Part shown: positions 48,770 to 59,344 of the stretch, one piece after another
Position numbering within the stretch: the first letter of the stretch is position 1
Layout of the letters: each line of letters starts with the position of its first letter
DNA from: Bretschneidera sinensis
Lineage: Eukaryota; Streptophyta; Magnoliopsida; Brassicales; Akaniaceae
Direction: 5' to 3'
Length of the DNA: 64,000 nt
Assembly: GCA_023935145.1 (NCBI GenBank)
Contig: CM043698.1
Coordinates: 14,492,001 to 14,556,000 of the forward strand
The notes under the pieces: generated by a model
What the model was told of the DNA's origin: nothing
Databases searched by the model: none
Seen by the model: only the letters and a program-made list of their open reading frames with translations
Program-made: the position numbers and the translations under genes

Positions 48770-50042
48770 AATTTAATTTCTTATTTTCAATGCAATTTGA
48801 CAGGAGAATAGATATTTTTAAGTAAGGATACTCAACTCGACCCGTCCGTCTATTGGTAATTGATCAGATTCTGGTAGGGTTCGGCTTTGAAAAAGATAAT
48901 TGACTTCGATTTTAGGTTTTTTGAATTAAATAATAAACTGGTTTGGACACTTTTTTGTATAATGTTTATGACAAACTATGCAGTCCTCAATTCATTGCCA
49001 TTCCTATATGCATATTTGATTAAACAAAGTTCCGATTTGGAGAATATCCACAAGCTCTAAGGCCCATTTGAGTACCCGAAAAAAAAAATACAAGTAAAAA
49101 AATGGTTTATTCCATCGTACATCTTTAAACTATGAGTCCGTATTATTTAACTCATTGAACTATTAATTTGACGTAAAAAATTATTAAACTATGAATTAGT
49201 AACAATCAAATCTTTAAATCCATTTTCTGATGTAAAATTTAATCACGTTAAGAATTTCAAGAAGAATTCCATTGGTTCAATGATTTGTCTACATCTAATT
49301 TTTGAAGCAAACAATCGCCATGTAGTAATAATCAAATGGAAGAATCCTCACATGTTGTATTTAAATTAAGTTTTTAGTTTAAAAATAGATTTAAAGAATT
49401 GATTGCTACTAATTTATAATTTAAAGATTTTTTGTATCAAATTAAAGGTTAAGAGAGTATTGCAGCAATAAACACGATACGAAGAAATTGCCCAAAAAAA
49501 AGGTAGCATCCAACCCTTACGCTTCTTTAGAAAAGAAAACAATGATCGCTCAAAATTACCAAAAATATGGATCGATAATTATAGATAAAGTAAGAAATTA
49601 CCAAAAATATGGATCGATAATTATAGATAAAGTAAGATGGGGTTTACTAAAAATATATATAATCCCGAGATTGACTGAACGTACGCAAAGCCTCCATGCA
49701 TCTTAAGGTAACTTCCAATGCCAACAAGATTATGGGTCAACGCATGCCATCCAAAATTTTCTAAATACTACCTTCTCATTTCACTATATATAATTAAAAC
49801 CTTCTTCTCTTTCTTTAAGCCATATCAACGTACGAATTAATTAAACTGATCGAAGAAGCAAATGATCTTACATTTCCTCTGTGAAACCAAAATCGTTTGC
49901 TTCTTCAAAGATTTCGTGCAAGGTACGTATTTTAGCTCATTAATATATCCCTTCAATTTTGATTTCTTATTCATTGTCTTTTATTTATTTATTTTTAATT
50001 TAACTTCAATTTTGATTGCATGTTAAATTTTAAAATTAGAAA
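48770..50042 (+). promoter_or_regulatory. Upstream region and 5' UTR of the first DUF1218 gene
   Basis: AT-rich. It has a TATA box at 49785-49792 (CACTATATATAA), a probable transcription start near 49820, and a 5' UTR exon ending at 49922. The 5' UTR intron is 49923-50039 (GTACGT...TTAG), three bases before the ATG. A 42-bp duplication lies at 49553-49636. Confidence 0.55.
49553..49636. repeat. Perfect 42-bp tandem duplication
   Basis: A 42-bp unit beginning AAATTACCAAAAATATGG and ending GATAAAGTAAG occurs twice in a row without differences, so it is a recent slip or duplication. Confidence 0.95.
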
Positions 50043-51020
50043 ATGGCGGTCAGGGTTAAACTAATGGCGACCCTTGTTGGAACTCTTGGCGTGGTGTCTT
50101 TCTTATTGGCGATCATCGCTGAACGTATTAAGGTATTGTACGTTTATGATATTAATTACCTGAGCAAAAATTGTTATGATCACGGAATGCAATCATTGTT
50201 TTTGAAAATTCTTGATTAGATCGGTTTAGATCCGTTCGAAACTCTATTTATATTTTTAAAAAACTTTATTGGTAAATGATTCAAAAAATAATGTTACAAA
50301 TGAAATCTATCAAAATTACCTAAGAGTTTCGGACGGGTTTAGATCCGATCTAATAAAAAATTCTCCTGTTGTTTTTTTAACAATTAATAAATTAATTAAA
50401 ATTATTGGAAACTTTGTATATACAAACTTGCACAGCCCGCAGAAGTGACTCCAATTACTGGGGAAGGTGTTGTAATCTGCAAGTATCCATCGGATCCGAC
50501 AATTGCTTTGGGGTATCTATCGGTTGTGTTTCTTGTTGCTTCATCTTTGGCTGGGTGTTTGTCATTGTTTTATCCTTACAAAGGGAAGTTTGTACCACAA
50601 GCCGTTTTCTTCCGGAATACTAATTTTGTTGTGTTTTTCAACATTGCTTTGTGAGTTTTCTCTTCTTTCTTTTTTCTTCAATTTATCATTCATAAAAATT
50701 ACTAGTAGAATGATACTAAATTTAATAAGTAATGTGAAAATGAAATGAAATGTAGGGCCACAGCTGGAATTGCAGTAGCACTTACACTATGGCCGACGAT
50801 CACAAAGCAAAGGCATATGAGTCGTAATGTTCATGAAGAAGCTGACGCAAAATGTCATACCGCCTCACCAGGTATCCTTGGTGGTGCTGCTTTTATATCA
50901 CTTGACTCTTCGCTATTCTGGTTGTGCTCTCTCATTTTGGCCAATAATGCCCGAGAGGATTACTTTGCCGAAGTACAAGGTAATATTGACCAGTTTATGG
51001 ATACCACCGATCGTGCTTAA
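50043..51020 (+). CDS. DUF1218 membrane protein, copy 1
   Basis: Exons 50043-50132, 50436-50650 and 50756-51020 give 189 residues, all with GT-AG introns. The first exon encodes a signal-anchor-like helix (MAVRVKLMATLVGTLGVVSF). Three more hydrophobic helices are visible (LGYLSVVFLVASSLAGCLSL; FVVFFNIALATAGIAVALTL; AAFISLDSSLFWLCSLILAN). Family signatures include ITGEGVVICKYPSDPT and FYPYKGK, and conserved Cys residues (ICKYP, AKCHTA) may form a disulphide. DUF1218 proteins are four-helix plant membrane proteins. Some members affect lignin, vein patterning or leaf symmetry, but no specific role can be given here. It is paralogous to the gene at 56950 and matches the protein I recall as At4g31130 by position. 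Confidence 0.92.
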
Positions 51021-54000
51021 AACAATTCGTGTAAATAATTAATGGATATATTGTAAATTATTTCTTCTCCTTTTTAATGTGGTTTCCCATTCTAAATATT
51101 CATTTTCTTAATTTGTTTCAACTACTTGTGTTCTTAATTTTACATTTTCTTTTTTTCTACCAATGCGCGCTATTTTTTTTAGTAAAGGAAAGAATTCCGT
51201 CTAATTCATGATGAAATTAATAGTTGTATAATTTAGTGAATACAAAATATATTTTTTAAAAATTTAATTTGGCCAATGTGAATTTAATAGATTTGATTTC
51301 GTTCTTACCATCGCGTGTTGCATTATTTTTTTAAATAATTTATGTTCAAATCAATAAAAAAACTAAAGTATGTTTTATTTTGGAAATGATTTATTTACAT
51401 TAAGTTGATGAAATTCAAATATAGCTTAAAAATCATATGCATTTAAACGTGACATTTTAATATATACAAACCTATTCAAAGCCGAGTAAGCAACAAGATT
51501 TAATGGTTCAAAATAATTTATTAAAACTTCAAGTTTATTTCAAGTTTGGTGATACCGTAAAAAAATTTCAACTTAAATAAATTTTCTTTTGGTACGTTTA
51601 CTTGAACCATCATGTTCTTGTCTTTGAATAAACTTTTTCAAAGCATATACCAATAAAAAAAAAACAATAAATACAAATAAGAAAACAACAACAATAATGA
51701 TTATTACAATATTATACCATTGATTTTTATCTTACTTTATCAAAATTCTTTGGACCCAAATCTTCCTCCCAGATAAATAAACAAAACATCTAAAAGTGTC
51801 ACTTTTTCTTCATAAATTAAGTAGAATACAATTTGATGATTTGTATACAAGAAAATAAGATTTTGTAACCAATTAATATTACAAAATAATTTATTTCATA
51901 ATATTAGTATAAAATAACTAAAAGGTAATTTTTTACTTTAAAAATAACTAAAACTAAAAGAAGAAAAAAGTTTTCACTAACAACTTATCACCGACATAAT
52001 AAGAAATAAAAATGGTATTCTCGAGCATTATCACACGTATCTGTCGGTGATAGTTATTTTCTACCACGGACTATCATTGAGAGACACGTTTCTTCCATTG
52101 ATAAGGTAAAATACTATTGCAGATAGAATATTTCGTTGATAATATTGTATTATTGTCGTTGATAAAATTCTATGAATTTAAAATTACTTTTAATTTTTTT
52201 TAAAGTAAAAATACTAATCACTAACTGATAAGTTGTGCTTTTAAAAAAATATAAAATACAATTTATAAATTGCTTTTATATTTATTTTAAAATAAATTAC
52301 TTATCACCGAATGAATTAATGCCATCGATGATATTGTATGAATAATCATAATTATAAAAAAATGCTGGATATCTTGTAACCAATGGATTTAACACTATTC
52401 CGTTGGTGACAGTGTTACATCCCTAAAACGCGAACCCCTTTTCTTTCCCATTTTTTCGTGATTTCGGCCACTCCCTGCCGTTAGTCTCTCTTCTTCTTTC
52501 TTCTTTCTCTCTTATTCCTTATTCTTTTTCTCTCTCCTTGCTGTCACCACAATTGAAAGATTACTCTTATATATATAAGTATACACACACATATATTACA
52601 CGCTTAATACTCGATCATGAGATTCTAAAAAAAATCAAAATCAGACAAAATAAAGGATGTGATTAGAAATTTGATATTTTTATGCTTTAGGGAAAAAATC
52701 ATAAGTATTTGAATTGTATGAATTTTATTTTTCTTGTATGTATTCAGAGGCGCTTTCGGGGCGCACTTGGGGCAAGGCTGACAAAAAACGCTCTGGAGTA
52801 TCACTTTTAAGACGTTTCTTTTTCAGGACATTCTTTTTTAATTTTTACTCTTTGGTGCCCGAGTGTACGCCCCGTGCAGTTTTTTTACAAAGCTTAAAAT
52901 TTTAAAAAAATATACAAATTAAAACTTAAACCCATGACCTAAAAATCATAGATCTTAACCACTAAGCTAGAATTCTTATCCTAGTATTATTACACTTCAT
53001 AAATATATATTACATGTTATCTAGTTTAGTAATAATTACGAACTATTTAATTAATCATTTACAAGTTACAACAATATAAAAATATAAATTATAGTCCATA
53101 TAATTTATATATAAATATATACTAATATTTATAAAATTATAATTATCACGCTATAAAGAGTTAGTAAAAGCATTAAATTTTGATAAAAATTAATTAATTT
53201 AATTTTTTTTATTTTGATTATTATAATTAATTAATTATTATTATTTTATTAAAATTTTAAAATGTCCCAACATATTCAAAAAAACTTACGCTCCAACGCC
53301 TTCGCCTTTGAAAATACTGAAAATGACATCTAAAACATGTAAAATGAAAAACTAAAATGTAATCTTCCTCGATGAGATCAAGGCACAAGTAAATTGACAA
53401 TTATTCAATAGCTACGTCTAAACATATATATATTTTTTATATTTACAACGATGATCTAACTCGAATTAAATTTAGGTCGAGTTAAGATTGGAGTTTTATC
53501 AACCCTAACCCAACTTGTAACCCGTGAGCCCAAATTTAGTTATGTAATTAGTAATGCTAATTTGTGATTTAAATTTACGTAAGATATTTGAATCTTTGAA
53601 ATTTGAATGTTTGAGAGATATTAAAATTTAAATAATTTAATTTAATGCATTTAAATTTCTATTTACAATATTTAACATATGATATGAAAAAATAGAATTA
53701 AAGAATCTATCGATTAAATAGTAAACTTTGATGTTTTTATTTCCATTAATGATCGACATACTTCAAAGATTATAAATAACTTTTTTTAAAACCGGATGAT
53801 TCGGTGCATCTAATATAACGATGCAAAATTCTAAGTGCCTTTTCTTGGTAGTAAAAATGGGTAAATAGATAAAAGTCTATTCCACATACTCGTAAAAAGC
53901 ATTGAGCCCAGCACACAAAGTGAATTTAGAGTAATCCTCATCGCACTTATGTCGAAACTGAAGTTAAGGACCACTCTACATTATATGCGATGAAAATATA

Positions 54001-56237
54001 AGTTTAGCATCAACAAATACCTATAATTTGAACCAAAACAATTTTAACGAGGTGGATGAATTATTACGACTTAACCAAGTGTTTGTTGGCAAAGTTCTAA
54101 GTGGCTTTGAAATAAGCACTTAGGCTCCATAGTTTATTCTTATTTATCTTTGTTCCGTTTCCTGTTTCATTACTTCTCTAAATCTAGATATTTTTTTGTA
54201 ATGTCTCTAGAAATCATATATATTACAAGGGATATTTTATATATATATACATATAAACAAATGCATAAAGGAAACAACAAACCAAAAAATCTGAAAGGAA
54301 ATATATACATTGAGAATTTGTCATTACATATCTATGCTATTAAAAAAGTTACAACCATTTTTTTGGATATTTTTAAATATAAAAAAATATTGTCATACAA
54401 ATATATATTTATTGTATTATTGAATAAAAAAATGAAAAAATTAATCACTCTACAATGACCAACGTTTGCCTAATCAATAACAATTTCTTATTTTAAAAAC
54501 AACTTATCTACAGTAATCACACACGCTCCTTAACGAGTGCTGAGATGCTAATCTATATTTCTGTAGTATTAATAAAGCCTGAACTTTTATTTGGTGTCCA
54601 CATTTCAAAATATTTCATAAGTCCTTAATTAAATACATAAATCAAATATTTAAATAAGATTATATATGTAACTCAAATGACTCTAACTCTTAATATCTTT
54701 CTCCCATGTTTTTCTCTCTCACTATCCCACTTAAACTTAACTTCTCCACAGTCTTTAACTCTCTTATATTCAACTTATGTTGATTTTCTTTTTTTCTCTT
54801 TTATTCTCTCTACATTTTCAATTGCTCTTATTTTTTTGGTGATTTTAAACAGATTGTTCTTCTTTTGAGTTTCTTTACGGTTTTAGTTTTCTAATAGAAG
54901 ATATGTAACAATTATTCTTGGCATGCTTATAGGTAAGGACATAATTGTCGGCATATTATTTTATCATATAAAAGAGTAGATCAACACATGTGTAACATAT
55001 ATTGAAATGCTAGTATATGTTAAACAATAAATACAGTTACCATATATTATACTTTAAATTAGGAATTGTAAGTACCAAATATATAAAATGTTTAAATTTT
55101 ATTGTTTTATATTAACTTAAAAACTACTATAATATTAATAATAAAAATTAAAAACTGTGTGGCCATAGCCCCACTTGTTTTACTTAACTTCCGCCCAAGA
55201 TAAAGAGCAAGTGCGGTATATAAGACAGCTCATAGCCAATAGGATCCGAGTTGTAGTCGTTGGGATCAAGAACAATGGTATATACTCCGTAATATTTTTC
55301 TTGTAACAACAAAATAAAAGTCAAAATAGTCCTACAAAGTCTCCTGAGCAGAGAAATTTTTTGGTAGACGAAGTATGTATCATCAATGGTAGTTTTAGTT
55401 TATTGCGATATGTCTGCGAAATAGTTTGATTTTTCTTGCATTATAATTAATTGTAATTAAATATATTTATTTTAGTATTCGTTTGATACAATAAATTAAA
55501 GAAGAAAATAAATTTTAGAAATTTATAGGATAAAATTATTTTTATATTAAATATAAAATTGAATGAAATCAAATTATTAATTTTTGAAGTTTTGAATTCG
55601 ATTTTTCATATCAACAACATTTTTATAAATAAAAAAAATTATTGTGGGAGTGAATATTAATAAAAAATAAATTAGATATTATTTTAAATATAAAAATTAA
55701 TGATAAAATCATAATATTTTATTATTATAATTATTCTTTTGTTTTTAATCCGATACTAATAATAATAAATTTATTAATATGATATGAATTGATGAATCGA
55801 ATCTAAAATGATAAAAAAATTTATTATATTATATTATATTATATTTTTTAATTTAATATCAAATAATAATAAATTAACATGACGTGAAGTGATAGGCGGA
55901 GTTCCGATTGATACAAGAAACTCAACCTATCTAAAAATGTCCCTAGCAAGAGGAAGTGACATCACGCCGGCTACCTAAAAATTCATTTTTTTTTTTTTTT
56001 TCATGTTGTTGTTATTACTATTTAAAAAAAAATTACTCCTCTGGAAAGAGGAAGGTAAAAATGTAATTATTTGAAAATATAATTTAATACCAAATTGGAA
56101 AATTGTCTTTTTTTATTTTTTTATTAACATTCTAAAAATTATTATTAGAAAAAAGAAAAATGGAATAAGCTACTGATAAGGACCAAGGAGAGATTCGAGG
56201 GATCAGAATCTCTTGAGGACTTGACTTCTTGGTTCAC
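51021..56237. other. AT-rich spacer between the two DUF1218 genes
   Basis: About 5.2 kb with no convincing gene. A possible small CACTA-like element lies at 51975-52418. A GC-richer patch at about 52745-52885 (repeated GGGGCGCAC / GCCCCGTGC-type words) is probably repeat debris. A stretch around 52925-52985 (AACCCATGACCTAAAAATC) resembles common plant repeat ends. The 54150-54900 part is very AT-rich with no domain. No RNA gene was seen. Confidence 0.5.
51975..52418. mobile_element. Possible small CACTA-like DNA transposon remnant
   Basis: The left end reads CACTAACAACTTATCACCGA. The complement of the right end (GTAACACTGTCACCAACG) resembles it, giving imperfect terminal inverted repeats about 440 bp apart. 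Inside, short words such as TATCACCGA, GTCGGTGATAG and CATCGATGATA recur in both orientations, as in subterminal repeats. No coding capacity and no clear 3-bp target duplication were found, so this is a weak call. Confidence 0.3.
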
Positions 56238-56949
56238 TATATAGCCCTTTTGCGTTCTTCTTCTCCTTTTATACTTGTTATTCTGAATCAATTACACGAT
56301 TTCTAGACTAGAGAATCGAGATCCTTCGTCTCCGTCCCTCGAAGAAAACCACTTGATCCAGGTGCGTTTCTATTGAATTTCCGTTTCCTTTTGCATTACT
56401 CGTGTCAAATTATTCGTTCATCTCTTTGGATTTCAGTTGTCAAAGCTGTGATCCTTTTCACTTTATTTTTTTTCTTTTATAAAAACAGTTTTAACTATAT
56501 GTCGATCCGATAAAAATAGACCCAATTCATGTTTTAGGAGCTCCTGAGTAGGCAATTGCACTCGAATTTGTTGTGAAATTGAGAGTTTACATTTTCAACA
56601 ATAAGATTTATATGAACAGAAATGAGATTTGACATCCGAAATACGTTTGGCTAATTTTTTTTAATGTTAGTTCTTAAGATAACGGAAAAAAATACTGTAT
56701 AATTAAGTTTTGTCCTATTGACTTGTGTAGTATACTAATATGTAATGGAAAGAGATTAAAAATAAATAAATAATAATCATGCGTGAAAAACAACGCTGTT
56801 TTCTGTTCTTGTTTTCAAAAACATCGTTTTGGAAACAGAAAACATAAAAAAAATCCAAATAGACCTTAAATTGTTTTCACATGTCAAACAAGTTCATCTT
56901 TCTTTTCGAATTAAAATTGAATTTTGTAGGGTATTGGTGAATTTTGGAG
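56238..56949 (+). promoter_or_regulatory. TATA box, 5' UTR and 5' UTR intron of the second DUF1218 gene
   Basis: The TATA box CACTATATAGCCC is at 56236-56247. The 5' UTR exon ends at 56361 (CCAG|GTGCG) and a second UTR exon starts at 56930 after TTTTGTAG, 20 bases before the ATG. Copy 1 has a 5' UTR intron at the equivalent place. Confidence 0.65.
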
Positions 56950-58863
56950 ATGGCTGTTACCATAAAACAAATGTCTTTCATCGTGGCGATCTTGGGTGTA
57001 TTGTCATTCATATTCGGAGTAGTAGCTGAAAATAAGAAGGTATTCCTTTTATTAGTACTCCAGTTAATACTAATATTTACTATCAACTATTCTAGTTTTA
57101 TGTTATGAATATGTTCTTTTGTTAGGTAGGAGGGATTGCTGCTGCTCTTTTTTAATTTTATTTTTACTCCAATTAACACTACAGTAATATTTACTAATCA
57201 ACTATTGTAGTTTTATGTTATGAATATGTTCTTGTTAGGTAGGAGGGATTGCTGCTGCTCCTTTTTTCCCCTCATCTATGGTGTAGAATATTGATTTGTG
57301 ATGATATTTTATGGGTTCCATGAAAGCTAATTTGCTTACTTTCTCTTATAATAACTGTATGAAGGAAGTACTAATTACTGAATACATTTAATCTTGTCTT
57401 TCATACACTGTGATTCCTACTTTCTGAGATTATAAAATTGTTAGACCTTTATTGGTACTTTTTATGGCTTTTCAATCATTTATGCTGATTCAATTTTTTA
57501 TTTTAAGATTTATGTATCATTAGCCATACACGGTCTCTAGTTTCCATTTTCCTAGTTTCCTTATGTTTTTACATGCCTTTGCACCCCACGAGGGAGTAGG
57601 CTTTTGTATAACTGTGGTGGAGTGCAGCCTTAATAGTTAATATACTTTTAACTTTCTTCGTTAAAGAACAAACATACTCTGCTATTTCTGTATTATTGTT
57701 CTTCTTTGTTTGAATAGTTTTAGACTTTTTGTGTTTTGTTATTACTTGGTTTTCTGTCTAAATTCCATCTTTGTCTTTTTTGGTTAACACAGCCTGCATC
57801 TGGAACTCCAATTACTGGAAAAGGTGTTGTTATTTGCAAGTATCCATCTGATCCGACAGTCGCCTTGGGGTATACATCAGTTGCATTTCTTGCAGCAACC
57901 ACTGTGGCTGGATTTTTGTCTCTGTTTTACCCTTACAAAGGAAAATCTATTCCACAATCTGCTTTGTTCCAAAGTACTACTTTCGTCGTGTTCTTCAACA
58001 TTGCCTTGTAAGCATATTCATCTGGCTCTCTCATCATTTTGTGTTAATTGATGCAAACACACACACCCACATATAGTCTTCATCTCTTTCTGTAGTGGCT
58101 TAAAAATGTGTATGAAAACTTGGTAAAAGAGGCTTACAAAATAGCCTGGAAATTAGGTTATGATGTGTAAGAGTTGGAACATATATATCTGAATAAAATC
58201 AAATATATCTAAAACATTAATTTATTATTATTTTTATGAATAAAGAGATTTATTTATTATTAGGTGAAATATATTGTTGCTTACTGATTCATTAATCCAA
58301 CCTTTTGACATTATTTTGACCATGATATGGCTTATGATAAGCTTAATATGAACTTTTTGGAGTCTGGATTGTGGATGGCTTCCACTCTTCAGTAACAATG
58401 AGTATAGTGCTTGTTGTTTAAATAAAGTAGCTGCAGCTTCATATATTTTGCATCTTTGGAATATTCAATCCTTGGCCAAAAGGAAAAGCACTGGGAATTA
58501 ATTATCATATTGCATCTCCCCCTCTTGCTCTCCGTAAACAATTTTTTTTGTCTATGATCTTCTCACAGGTTAACGAGTGGATTAGCAGCATCACTGCTGT
58601 TGTGGTCAACAATCACAGAGCATCTTCATTTGACTCGCAATGTTCATCACAATCTCCAAACAAAGTGCCCCACTGCTAAGACTGGTCTTCTTGGTGGTGG
58701 CGCTTTTGTATCCCTTGATTCAGCTCTCTTCTGGTTAGTTGCTCTTATGTTAGCTGATAATGCCCGAGAAGACCATTTTGATGAAGTAGACAAAAACCAT
58801 AAGATTGGACATGGTCACATGAATGATTTTGATGTATCCACAGATCTTAAGTACGCTGCATGA
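56950..58863 (+). CDS. DUF1218 membrane protein, copy 2
   Basis: Exons 56950-57039, 57793-58007 and 58569-58863 give 199 residues. Exons 1 and 2 have exactly the same lengths as in copy 1 (90 and 215 nt) with the same intron phases. The product has an N-terminal hydrophobic helix (MAVTIKQMSFIVAILGVLSF), ITGKGVVICKYPSDPT, FYPYKGK and three further helices. The C-terminus is longer and His/Asp-rich (KNHKIGHGHMNDFD). It is clearly a tandem duplicate of the gene at 50043. The frame is intact. Intron 1 carries a ~100-bp direct duplication. Role as for the family: plant-specific four-helix membrane protein, function not predictable here. Confidence 0.94.
57045..57262. repeat. ~100-bp direct duplication in DUF1218 copy 2 intron 1
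   Basis: Two adjacent segments share TAGTTTTATGTTATGAATAT, GTTAGGTAGGAGGGATTGCT and the sequence around them, ending near 57150 and 57262. They differ at a few bases. Confidence 0.85.
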
Positions 58864-59344
58864 AGTTTGTGTAATCAGGGAGAATGAAGTCTTTCTTTGT
58901 TTTTACTCTTCCATTTCGCATGTATAATTTTCAGCTAGGATTCCCAAGCAACTTAATGAATTTGAATTTCTTACTGTAAATCGTTAATATTGTGTTTTGG
59001 CTTTTATTATGTTTACTTCTGCTGTGGATTGAATTCTGTTTTCTCATATACATGAACCTGTTTGTTCTGGCTCACTAATTAGCACATAATGAATTGTTAC
59101 ATGCTTTTTCTGAAACTTGATTCAAAATTGAACTTAGAGCTTTTAAGTGATGGTGTTTATCTTGCTTCTTAGTAAGGCATAGGCTATGTGGGAGTACTGA
59201 AGGATTTACAGGGATTTCTTGGAGGCTTGGGAGGATTCATAGAAGATGTTAAAACGATTTTGACAAAGTTTTATCATCTCGGTGTTGTATCAGGAGAGGT
59301 TAATTTAATGTGTATTTTGGTGTTATTCTTCTTTTTTCAGAAAA
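58864..59344. other. 3' UTR and flank of DUF1218 copy 2
   Basis: The first ~150 bases are the likely 3' UTR. The rest is unremarkable. A slightly GC-richer patch at 59166-59290 has no recognised product. The junction with LINE sequence is near 59345. Confidence 0.5.

Noticed and set aside
54150..54868. AT-rich ORFs of 63-102 residues considered as small genes
   Set aside because: They are dominated by Lys, Ile and Phe from AT-rich composition, with no motif, promoter or splice support.
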